Assembly: GCA_001994995.1 (NCBI GenBank)
Contig: MDJM01000033.1
Span: 1 to 64,000, forward strand
Length of the DNA: 64,000 bases
Source: Candidatus Parepulonipiscium sp. PG-Nuni2H_MBin01
Lineage (GTDB): Bacteria; Bacillota; Clostridia; Lachnospirales; Cellulosilyticaceae
Direction of reading: 5' to 3'
The notes under the pieces were generated by a model. The model worked only from the letters and a program-made list of their open reading frames with translations. It was not told the origin of the DNA and made no database searches. This document shows positions 46,996 through 54,542 of this stretch, piece after piece (the first letter of the stretch is position 1; each line of letters begins with the position of its first letter). The translations under genes were made by a program, and so were the position numbers.

Positions 46996-47862
46996 ATGAA
47001 AAAATTATTTATAGCAACATTATTATGTTTATGCCTATTAGGATGCTCATCAAATGAAAGCGTGGAAGCGACTAATATACTAAGTTTAGAAGAAGAAAGG
47101 ATAATTCCGCTATCAGTGGCTTTGGTGGATATAGTGGCGGAGTTAGATATACCAATGGTAGCTGTGCCTGATAGCCAATATGAGCTACATCCAGCGGCAC
47201 AAGGCTTGCCAACAGTAGGATTTTCAATGGCTCCAGATGTTGAACAAATATTAGATATAGACCCTACAACAGTTATATCGCTAGTTACATTAAAATCGAT
47301 GATAGATACACAGCTTAATGCTGGCGGTATTGAGCCTATGTACGTTAACTTAGAAAATATAACGGAGTTAAAAAATACAGTTCAAGTAATTGGTGATACG
47401 TTTGGTAAATCTGAACAGGCAGAACAGTTAATTGCAAACTTTGAAGCTGAAATAGAAGCTGTGGTAGCAGATGTAGCAGATAAAGATGATACGTCTGTGC
47501 TAATTTTATTTGGATTTCCAGGAAATTATATGGTAGCATCCGACCTATCATTTGTAGGCCAAATGACATCGTTATTAGGAGTTACAAATGTTGCTGGTGA
47601 ACAGAAGATGGTATATGTGCAAATGAATTTAGAAGAAATATTAATCCAAGACCCAGATGTAATTTTAAGATTATCTCATGGAGATGCTAGCATAGTAAAA
47701 GAAATGTTTGATACGGAATTTATTACAAATCCGTTATGGGCACAGTTTAGTGCAGTACAACAAAATAAAGTATATGACTTAGATGATAGCATGTTTAATG
47801 TAAGCGCCACACTAGATACACCTGAAGCAATTCGTTTATTAGCCGATATAATATACGAATAG
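46996..47862 (+). CDS. isdE: Heme-binding lipoprotein, IsdE/HtsA-like
   Basis: This 288-residue ABC substrate-binding protein belongs to the helical-backbone FepB/BtuF/IsdE class. A lipobox (CLLGC) follows the short signal sequence. Blocks include VGFSMAPDVEQILDIDPTTVIS, whose Met aligns with the IsdE heme-ligand Met in my reading, and the C-terminal KVYDLDDSMFNVSATLDTPEAIRLLADI. The second ligand in IsdE is His; here Met or Phe occupies that loop. Its place between NEAT genes and a FecCD permease gene supports heme over siderophore or cobalamin. The gene symbol is by analogy. Confidence 0.86.
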   Translation: MKKLFIATLLCLCLLGCSSNESVEATNILSLEEERIIPLSVALVDIVAELDIPMVAVPDSQYELHPAAQGLPTVGFSMAPDVEQILDIDPTTVISLVTLKSMIDTQLNAGGIEPMYVNLENITELKNTVQVIGDTFGKSEQAEQLIANFEAEIEAVVADVADKDDTSVLILFGFPGNYMVASDLSFVGQMTSLLGVTNVAGEQKMVYVQMNLEEILIQDPDVILRLSHGDASIVKEMFDTEFITNPLWAQFSAVQQNKVYDLDDSMFNVSATLDTPEAIRLLADIIYE

Positions 47863-47874
47863 GAGGTGAATATC

Positions 47875-48003
47875 ATGGAGAATAAAGACCAACAAGATGT
47901 AGATTATAGCATTGGCGCAGAGCTATTTTACTACACAGTAGATGGAGAATACTATTATACATTAGCTCCGTGGGGTGAAGATTATGAAACATATAGCATA
48001 TAA
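47875..48003 (+). CDS. Tyr-rich micropeptide 1 (42 residues)
   Basis: A short gene reads MENKDQQDVDYSIGAELFYY and continues to ATATAGCATATAA. It has an excellent ribosome-binding site (TAGGAGGTG) six bases before the ATG and lies 12 bp after the lipoprotein gene. About eight of 42 residues are Tyr, and it is acidic, with no signal peptide or membrane segment. It shares VDYSI and a downstream YTV with the next micropeptide. The function is unknown; a heme-related role is only suggested by position. Confidence 0.68.
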   Translation: MENKDQQDVDYSIGAELFYYTVDGEYYYTLAPWGEDYETYSI

Positions 48004-48121
48004 CCCTGACGAGTACTACATTCCAGTAGATTATAGTATTAATCCATATGGGACTACTTATACTGTAGTAGAAACTGTAACTTATACTGAATGCCCCGAA
48101 ACTGGGGGTGATGAAGATTGA
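47984..48121 (+). CDS. Tyr-rich micropeptide 2 (45 residues)
   Basis: The gene overlaps the first micropeptide by 20 bp and the FecCD permease start by 4 bp, so translation is probably coupled. GTGAAG precedes the ATG. The 45 residues include eight Tyr, VDYSINPYGTTYTV that echoes micropeptide 1, and a terminal CPETGGDED. No signal peptide is seen. It looks like a paralogue of the preceding gene. Confidence 0.62.
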   Translation: MKHIAYNPDEYYIPVDYSINPYGTTYTVVETVTYTECPETGGDED

Positions 48122-49089
48122 GGACAAAATTACTGTTAGTATTGCCAATTTTAGCCATTATTATTTTGAGTGCATATGCACTTAATATTGGAAGCATAGA
48201 ACTAACATTAGAAGAAATGTGCCAAGTAGTATTTAGCACTTCAACTGAAAATCGGCAAATAGAAATAGTGCGTCTTATGCGAGTGCCACCAATATTCGTA
48301 GGAATAATCAGTGGGGCAATGTTCGCCATGTCAGGTGTGCTACTACAAGCCGTAATGAAAAATCCATTAGCCGACCCTAGCATCATAGGAATATCAGGTG
48401 GAGCACGCTTTGGCGCAATGCTAGCAACAAGCTTATTTCCAGGCGTATTAATAATGGAGCCGCTACTTGCATTAGTGTTTGGCCTGCTAGCTTGCACCAT
48501 TATATATGCATTAGCGTGGGAAGGCGACTTAAATCCAGTGAGACTAATTCTTGTTGGGATTGCAATAAATACACTATTTACAGGGCTGCAAAATTTTATT
48601 TCGTATATGTTCTCAGCAGGATTTAGTATGCCTACAAGCGTTATAACTACAAGTGGTAATACTATTGATAGTGTAATACACTTAGGATGCTACTTTATAT
48701 TAGCGTTAATTTTAGCTTTTTCGATGTACAAAAATTGTAACATACTAGGCTTAGGGGACCAAAAGGCGCATTCTCTAGGTATAAACGTTGATAAAACTAG
48801 AATATTAATTTCGATAATAGCTGTATTTCTTGCAATCATTCCAACAATATACATTGGGCCTATAAGCTTTGTAGGATTAATAGTACCGCATATAGCAAGG
48901 AAATTAGTAGGAAACGATCACAAAGTTTTAATCTTATATAGCGGACTGCTAGGTGGCTGTTTGCTACTATTTGCGGATGTTATTAGTAGAAGCATTATAT
49001 ATCCAGTGGAAATCCCTCTAGATGTAATTATGGCACTAATTGGTGCACCGTTTTTCTTATATATGATAAAAAAAGGTGGAACTTGTTAA
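48118..49089 (+). CDS. isdF: FecCD-family heme ABC permease, IsdF-like
   Basis: The 323-residue permease has about nine to ten membrane segments. FecCD blocks are clear: RLMRVPPIFVGIISGAMFAMSG, GVLLQAVMKNPLADPSIIGISGGA, and the C-terminal IGPISFVGLIVPHIARKLVG. The start is TTG at 48118 with GGGGGTG eight bases before it, overlapping the stop codon of micropeptide 2. It pairs with the upstream lipoprotein. No FecE-type ATPase gene follows. Confidence 0.9.
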   Translation: MRTKLLLVLPILAIIILSAYALNIGSIELTLEEMCQVVFSTSTENRQIEIVRLMRVPPIFVGIISGAMFAMSGVLLQAVMKNPLADPSIIGISGGARFGAMLATSLFPGVLIMEPLLALVFGLLACTIIYALAWEGDLNPVRLILVGIAINTLFTGLQNFISYMFSAGFSMPTSVITTSGNTIDSVIHLGCYFILALILAFSMYKNCNILGLGDQKAHSLGINVDKTRILISIIAVFLAIIPTIYIGPISFVGLIVPHIARKLVGNDHKVLILYSGLLGGCLLLFADVISRSIIYPVEIPLDVIMALIGAPFFLYMIKKGGTC

Positions 49090-49168
49090 CCCATCTTTTT
49101 TTTTAGATTTTTTAGAAATCAAAAAAGCCGTATGCCTCTATTTTAAAAACTTAATTAAGGAGAAAAAA

Positions 49169-49543
49169 ATGAAAATAATTTATGCAATAATTGGGACAGT
49201 TTCGCTAATACTAGGAACGGTAGGTATATTTTTTCCTATACTGCCAACAGTACCGTTTCTATTGCTAACATCGTATTGCTATGCTAAAGCATCACAGCGT
49301 TTACATGACTATTTCGTTAATACAAAAATTTATAAAAACCACCTGGAGTCATTTGCACAGAGCCGGTCAATGACTTTAAAAACCAAAGTAACTATATTAG
49401 CTACTGCATCAACAATGTTATTATTTCCACTTATTATGATTGACAATCTGCATATGAGAATTTTTATAGGATTACTTTATATATGTAAATATTACTATTT
49501 TATATTTAAAATAAAAACTATTCCGAATGTAGAAAAAAAGTGA
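49169..49543 (+). CDS. YbaN/DUF454 family membrane protein
   Basis: The ATG at 49169, after AAGGAG, gives 124 residues, the family norm. Membrane segments lie at about 4-38 and 75-110. The DUF454 blocks are evident: GTVGIFFPILPTVPFLLLTSYCYAKASQR, and YFVNTKIYKNHLESF. Members often lie beside heme and CydDC-like genes in Firmicutes. The molecular role is unknown. Confidence 0.9.
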   Translation: MKIIYAIIGTVSLILGTVGIFFPILPTVPFLLLTSYCYAKASQRLHDYFVNTKIYKNHLESFAQSRSMTLKTKVTILATASTMLLFPLIMIDNLHMRIFIGLLYICKYYYFIFKIKTIPNVEKK

Positions 49544-49562
49544 TGAAGAAAGGGCTTAAAAA

Positions 49563-51701
49563 ATGATAAATAAACGCTTAGTAAGAACATCTCCACATAG
49601 TATGAAACACGTAAGAACAACAGTAATATGTCAGTGGATAGGGCTAATTTTTAATTTACTAGCCCTATCTGCATTTGCCGCTGTAATTCAAGCTGCTTAT
49701 GTTGGTAATTTAACTAACTTAGTTATTATCCAAAATGCATTATTAATCGCGGTAGCAATATTAATACGAATGGCCACTACATTAAAAGCAAATAAGGCAG
49801 CGTATAATGCTAGTAAAACTATAAAAAATGATTTACGACAAATGATTTACGATAAACTTATAAATTTAGGAATATCGTATAACCAAACAATATCAACATC
49901 AAGAGTAATGCAGGTGTCAACTGAAGGAGTAGAGCAAATAGAAATATACTTTGGGCGGTATTTACCACAATTTTTTTATAGCATGTTAGCACCATTAACA
50001 CTATTTATAGTAATTGCGACAATAAATCTAAAAATAGCACTAATCCTATTAATATGCGTACCATTAATACCTATATCTATAATAGCTGTAAATAAATTTG
50101 CTAAAACATTATTTAAAAAATACTGGGGTGCTTATACTAACCTTGGAGACCGTTTCTTAGATAACCTCCAAGGATTGACTACCCTTAAAGTATATGGCAC
50201 AGATGGGCTTTATCATAAGCAAATGAATAATGAGGCTGAGCATTTTAGGAAAATAACTATGAAAGTATTAACTATGCAATTAAATTCTATAACTATAATG
50301 GATTTAGTGGCCTATGGAGGAGCGGCTCTTGGAATTATATTTAGTTTAATAGCTTTTTACGCTGGAGATTTATCTTTAGGACAAACAATTTTCATTATAT
50401 TAGTTACAAGTGAATTTTTTATACCAATGAGACTACTAGGCTCCTATTTTCATGTAGCTATGAACGGCGTATCGGCGGCTCAAAGTATTTTTGAAATATT
50501 AGATACGAATAAAACTGCTGAAAATATAAAAGAAGGAAAATTTAAAACTGGACCAGTACAATTAAAACGAGTATTTTTTAGTTACAATGATAGCAAAGAT
50601 ATTATAAAAGGAATTTCGTTTAAAACTGCAACAACTGGACTGTACTCTATAGTGGGTAAATCTGGCTGTGGTAAATCTACTATAGCATCTCTTTTAATGG
50701 GCCTACAGACTGGATTTGGTGGTGAAATACAAATAGGGGGTGTTAACCTAGAGTCTATTAAGGATTTAAATAAACATATGTGTATTGTAAAGCATCAAAG
50801 TTATTTGTTTAGAGGAACTATTAGACAAAATTTAAAAATGGCCAATAAACGTGCAACTGATGAACAAATGCTAAATGCGCTAAGGCATGTTCAACTGCTT
50901 GGTGAGATTGAAGCTAAAGGCGGATTGGATTTTGTTTTGCAAGAAAATGGCAATAATTTATCTGGAGGACAAAGGCAGCGATTAGCTTTAGCTAGAGCTT
51001 TAGTTAGAGACGCAGCTATTTATATTTTTGATGAAGCTACTTCTAATATAGATATAGAGAGCGAAGTGGTTTTTAATAATATTATAAAAAACTTAGCAAA
51101 AAATAGATTAGTAATTTTAATATCCCATAGATTAGCCAATGTTATTTCTAGTGATAGAATATTTGTTTTATCGGAAGGAATGTTAGTGGAAGAAGGAACG
51201 CATGAGCAGCTTATGGAAAACCGCCGTATTTACTTTGACCTATTTACAACACAAGCAGGGCTAGAGGCTATATACAATAGTAGCCAAGCAATTAAAGTTG
51301 AAATGAATGCGGAAAATAATAAAGTTTGTGTTAAAGATAATGATGCTGAAAATAAAGTAGCAGAAGGAATGGCTATTTTTTCAACTTCTACAACTGGAAA
51401 GCCTGGTAGTAGTATTAGCGGAAGAGGCTCGGGTGTTATACCAACTGGCCAAGGTGGCAGCAGCGCAGTTGGTATAGGCGTAGGTGTAGGAGGAGGTAGT
51501 ACCGGCGCAAGTATGAGGTCTGTTCCAAATTCTGATGCTAGTTATGATGATTTGGAAAAATCATTAATTAAACAAGGTTTATACAACCCGGAAAGTAAGG
51601 TTATTAAAGATAATGAAGACGGCCAAAAATTTGATTTATCTAAAGTACCCCAAGCTACTTTATTTACAAAATCAGCTTTAATGGGAAATAAAGATAAATA
51701 A
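49563..51701 (+). CDS. CydD-like ABC exporter half with a Gly/Ser-rich tail
   Basis: The 712-residue protein has an N-terminal six-helix transmembrane domain (about 20-310; GRYLPQFFYSMLAPLTLF) and an ATPase domain (about 330-565) with Walker A GKSGCGKST, signature [14 protein letters not shown] and Walker B AIYIFDEATS. Homologues are usually about 560-580 residues long; here about 130 extra residues follow, low in complexity (SISGRGSGVIPTGQGGSS) with a helical end. CydDC moves thiols and, in E. coli, has been reported to move heme. Position in a NEAT locus suggests heme transfer across the membrane. Confidence 0.88.
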   Translation: MINKRLVRTSPHSMKHVRTTVICQWIGLIFNLLALSAFAAVIQAAYVGNLTNLVIIQNALLIAVAILIRMATTLKANKAAYNASKTIKNDLRQMIYDKLINLGISYNQTISTSRVMQVSTEGVEQIEIYFGRYLPQFFYSMLAPLTLFIVIATINLKIALILLICVPLIPISIIAVNKFAKTLFKKYWGAYTNLGDRFLDNLQGLTTLKVYGTDGLYHKQMNNEAEHFRKITMKVLTMQLNSITIMDLVAYGGAALGIIFSLIAFYAGDLSLGQTIFIILVTSEFFIPMRLLGSYFHVAMNGVSAAQSIFEILDTNKTAENIKEGKFKTGPVQLKRVFFSYNDSKDIIKGISFKTATTGLYSIVGKSGCGKSTIASLLMGLQTGFGGEIQIGGVNLESIKDLNKHMCIVKHQSYLFRGTIRQNLKMANKRATDEQMLNALRHVQLLGEIEAKGGLDFVLQENGNNLSGGQRQRLALARALVRDAAIYIFDEATSNIDIESEVVFNNIIKNLAKNRLVILISHRLANVISSDRIFVLSEGMLVEEGTHEQLMENRRIYFDLFTTQAGLEAIYNSSQAIKVEMNAENNKVCVKDNDAENKVAEGMAIFSTSTTGKPGSSISGRGSGVIPTGQGGSSAVGIGVGVGGGSTGASMRSVPNSDASYDDLEKSLIKQGLYNPESKVIKDNEDGQKFDLSKVPQATLFTKSALMGNKDK

Positions 51702-51709
51702 TAAGGGAG

Positions 51710-51724
51710 GGGGCCGAAGGCCCC
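51710..51724. repeat. GC-rich palindrome GGGGCCGAAGGCCCC
   Basis: This is a 6-bp perfect stem with a GAA triloop between the two ABC genes. It is nearly identical to the hairpin in the 6033-6257 repeats (GGGGCCGCAGGCCCC). Confidence 0.75.
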
Positions 51725-51778
51725 AAATCCTTCAACATTCGATTGCTTTATTAAAATTAGCTACAGGAGGGATTTGTT

Positions 51779-53398
51779 ATGAAGGTTATGTCTAAACTGT
51801 TAGGCTTAGTAAAACCATTTACGCCAATTATGCTAGTGACTATTACTATGGGTGTACTCGGGTTTTTAGCAGCAATTTTTATTACCGTATTAGGGGCAGT
51901 TGGGATAATTAAAGGAGAAATGGAATACCTATATATTTGGCTGTGTGTGCTAGCAGTGTCGCGCGGAGTTTTACGCTATTTAGAGCAATCAAGTGGGCAT
52001 TATATAGCATTTAAACTATTAGCCTTTATCCGTGATAAAGTGTTTGGCGTACTAAGAAGGTTAGCCCCAAGCAAAACCGATACTAAAGAAAGCGGGCAAT
52101 TAATGTCGCTAATTACTACGGATATAGAGTTACTTGAAGTTTTCTTCGCTCACACAATTGCGCCAATTGTAATTGCTATTGTAACATCAGCTATAATGAT
52201 TTTTCTTATAAGTCGATTTTCTATAGAAATAGCTTTAGTAGCTTTAACAGCTTACATTACAATAGGTTTCATTATACCTAAAACAATATCTAAAGCGTCT
52301 AGAGACAGTGGTAGAACGCATAGAGAAGATGCAGGAGAGTTAAATCAATACTTTTTAGAATCGTTAAGAGGAATGGAAGAAATTTTATTATATAACTTAG
52401 ATAAATCTCGCCAAAAAGGCATATATAATAGAAGTGAGGCTTTAGACAAAAGCACAGCAGATATTCGTAGACATGAAGGGAAAACTAAAGCTATAACGGA
52501 GGCGGCTATACTAATATTTTCTACAACTGGCCTTGTTGTAGGTGCTATGTTATATCAAAATGGAGATTTATCTTTTGACGGATATTTGCTATCGCTTGTA
52601 ATGTTAATGTCTTCTTATGGCCCTGTTGTTGCGCTAAGTAATTTATCTAACAACTTAATACAAACTTTAGCATCAGGAGAAAGAGTGTTATCATTGCTAG
52701 ATGAAAATCCGACTATGCCAGAAGTCACTAACGATGTAACGTTAAGTGAGTACAATATTAAGGCTAAAAACGTTTCGTTTAAATACGATGAACATCCTGT
52801 GTTAAACAATATCAGTGTTAACGTAAACCAATCGGAAATACTGGGGATATGTGGTCCTAGCGGTTGTGGTAAATCTACGCTACTTAAGTTGTTGATGCAG
52901 TTTTATCGTACGCAAGAAGGGGTATTAACTATTGGGGGTAATGATGTTGATGAAATTAACACCGCAAATTTGCGTAAGTCGGTAGCATTTGTAACGCAGG
53001 ATACATTTCTATTTAATCAAACGATAGCACAAAACTTACGTGTGGGGAACCCCTCTACAACAGATGCTCAGTTAGTGGAAGTTTGTAGGTTAGCTTCGGT
53101 GCTAGATTTTGTAGCTAGTTTACCTAATGGATTTGATACTAAAATTGGAGAGCTAGGAGATAATATTTCGGGCGGTGAACGTCAAAGGCTAGGTATAGCT
53201 AGAGCGTTTTTACATGATAGCCAGATTATTTTATTAGATGAGCCAACGAGTAATTTAGATAGTCTTAATGAATGCATAATTTTAAACTCACTAAAAGATT
53301 TTGTACGTAGAGGAGATAAAACTGTTATTATAGTTTCACATCGTCAGTCAACGATGAGTATAGCAGATAAGGTTTTAAACTTAGAGCTTACGCTATAA
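51779..53398 (+). CDS. CydC-like ABC exporter half
   Basis: The 539-residue protein has a six-helix transmembrane domain (about 15-300) and an ATPase domain (about 330-535) with Walker [10 protein letters not shown], signature ISGGERQRLGIARA and Walker B IILLDEPTSNLD. It is the likely heterodimer partner of the preceding CydD-like protein, 77 bp upstream. No cytochrome bd genes are near, so the pair is tied to the heme locus instead. ACAGGAGGG precedes the ATG. Confidence 0.9.
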   Translation: MKVMSKLLGLVKPFTPIMLVTITMGVLGFLAAIFITVLGAVGIIKGEMEYLYIWLCVLAVSRGVLRYLEQSSGHYIAFKLLAFIRDKVFGVLRRLAPSKTDTKESGQLMSLITTDIELLEVFFAHTIAPIVIAIVTSAIMIFLISRFSIEIALVALTAYITIGFIIPKTISKASRDSGRTHREDAGELNQYFLESLRGMEEILLYNLDKSRQKGIYNRSEALDKSTADIRRHEGKTKAITEAAILIFSTTGLVVGAMLYQNGDLSFDGYLLSLVMLMSSYGPVVALSNLSNNLIQTLASGERVLSLLDENPTMPEVTNDVTLSEYNIKAKNVSFKYDEHPVLNNISVNVNQSEILGICGPSGCGKSTLLKLLMQFYRTQEGVLTIGGNDVDEINTANLRKSVAFVTQDTFLFNQTIAQNLRVGNPSTTDAQLVEVCRLASVLDFVASLPNGFDTKIGELGDNISGGERQRLGIARAFLHDSQIILLDEPTSNLDSLNECIILNSLKDFVRRGDKTVIIVSHRQSTMSIADKVLNLELTL

Positions 53399-53405
53399 TA
53401 TTTTT

Positions 53406-53421
53406 TGTTTCACGTGGAACA
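53406..53421. other. parS: parS site
   Basis: TGTTTCACGTGGAACA reads as TGTTCCACGTGAAACA on the other strand, the standard Firmicute parS form. It is intergenic, just after the second ABC gene. ParB is encoded at 23.7 kb. It lies 25 kb right of dnaN, within the usual origin-proximal zone. Confidence 0.9.
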
Positions 53422-53422
53422 C

Positions 53423-53490
53423 TGTCGGTTAGTGTAACACTAAGGTGCGGGCTTCGCCCGTGATGGGGACTTCGGCCCCGCACCGACTGC
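53423..53490. repeat. Multi-hairpin GC-rich element next to parS
   Basis: TTAGTG-TAA-CACTAA (53429-53443) is followed by GGTGCGGGC...GCCCCGCACC (53444-53484), which holds inner hairpins GGGCTTCGCCC and GGGGACTTCGGCCCC, both with TTCG loops. GTCGG and CCGAC flank the whole. It resembles the other GC-rich palindromes of the window and could also act as a terminator, though no T tract follows. Confidence 0.65.
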
Positions 53491-53550
53491 GTAATAATTG
53501 TGCTCTAATGATTTAAACGGCTTTTTGTATAGATTAGAAAGGATATAAAA

Positions 53551-54126
53551 ATGAAAATTTTAATTGCATATAATTCAAAAACTGGTAACACTAAAAAATT
53601 AGCTACAGGCATTTATCAAACACTAAGAACTCAGTTACCCCAACATCAGATTATTTGTACTCCTATTAATAGGCTAAAATCTATAAACGGTTTCGATGTA
53701 ATATTAGTTGGTTACTGGGTGGATAAGGGTGGCCCTAATAAAGAAGCTACTAAATTTATGAAAACAATCAAAAACACTAAAGTTGGCATATTTGCAACGC
53801 TAGGTGAGCAACCTGATTCAAAGCATGGCATGAAAGCCTTACTCCGCGGCGAAGCGTTAGTTAAGCAAAATAATAATGTTATTGGTAAATTTGCTTGCCA
53901 AGGTGCTGTTAGCCCTAAAGTATTAACTTTCTTTAAAATGTTAAACCATATTGATAAAAATCCAAAGCTTAAAGGTAAATTCAACGACGAATTCATTAAA
54001 AACCATGCTCTAACACCTGAAAAGGCTAAAATGTATAAACTAGGTGCTATGCATCCTAATGAGCTAGATATAAAGTACGCTTCAGCTTTGTTTAAAGAAA
54101 GAATGCTAGAGCGAATAATTTTGTAA
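53551..54126 (+). CDS. Flavodoxin-like protein
   Basis: The 191-residue protein has the FMN phosphate-binding loop YNSKTGNTKKLA near the N-terminus and flavodoxin blocks VILVGYWVDKGGPNKEATKF and VGIFATLGEQPDS. About 50 C-terminal residues beyond the fold are helical. Flavodoxin-like reductase partners occur near heme uptake and heme or bilirubin turnover genes in gut anaerobes. Its location supports such a role, but electron transfer for other enzymes is equally possible. AGAAAGGAT precedes the ATG, and it may have its own promoter since parS and hairpins separate it from the ABC genes. Confidence 0.83.
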   Translation: MKILIAYNSKTGNTKKLATGIYQTLRTQLPQHQIICTPINRLKSINGFDVILVGYWVDKGGPNKEATKFMKTIKNTKVGIFATLGEQPDSKHGMKALLRGEALVKQNNNVIGKFACQGAVSPKVLTFFKMLNHIDKNPKLKGKFNDEFIKNHALTPEKAKMYKLGAMHPNELDIKYASALFKERMLERIIL

Positions 54127-54147
54127 GAGGGGGTAAAGCCCCTCTTT
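54126..54147 (+). terminator. Rho-independent terminator
   Basis: AGAGGGG and CCCCTCT form a 7-bp stem with a GTAAAG loop, followed by a short T tract. It ends the heme locus. Confidence 0.7.
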
Positions 54148-54523
54148 ATCTATGCCAATGCCAATCCCAAGTATCTAAAAACAAAGTTTCTATTAGATTA
54201 ACTGCGTCATATAAAAAGCTATCATATTTATGTGGCGGAGGATTGTGTTGATACTCTATGTGAGGTTCAATCGATATATTAAACTCAACTGCTGGTTCAT
54301 CAAAATATTTAACATAAGGCTCTACTTCTGAATTAAATACTTCAAGCTCGGTAACGTCTGTTATACTTTGAATATTCGGAGCGCCTTGACTTGGCACAAT
54401 TATATAATGCTCAATGCAAACAACTACAACACCTGTCATAACAGCAATCATAATATCATGTAGTAAAGTACTGCTGCGCTCTCTACCTAAATTTTCTTTG
54501 ACAACATCCAAACTCTTTTTCAT
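54146..54523 (-). CDS. Small membrane protein with a His/Trp tail
   Basis: I do not recognise this 125-residue protein. The ATG at 54523 follows AAAGGAG. A cytoplasmic basic N-terminus is followed by one membrane segment (about 28-45; DIMIAVMTGVVVVCIEHYIIV) and an acidic extracytoplasmic part that ends in DTWDWHWHR. The ending could bind metal or heme. It lies 19 bp after the LRR gene, and the pair probably forms an operon. Confidence 0.72.
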   Translation of the reverse strand: MKKSLDVVKENLGRERSSTLLHDIMIAVMTGVVVVCIEHYIIVPSQGAPNIQSITDVTELEVFNSEVEPYVKYFDEPAVEFNISIEPHIEYQHNPPPHKYDSFLYDAVNLIETLFLDTWDWHWHR

Positions 54524-54542
54524 ATATACTCCTTTGATATTA

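Noticed and set aside
53444-53484. Simple terminator of the CydC-like gene
   Set aside because: The stems are strong but no T tract follows, and the layout matches the other GC-rich palindromes. A dual role remains possible.
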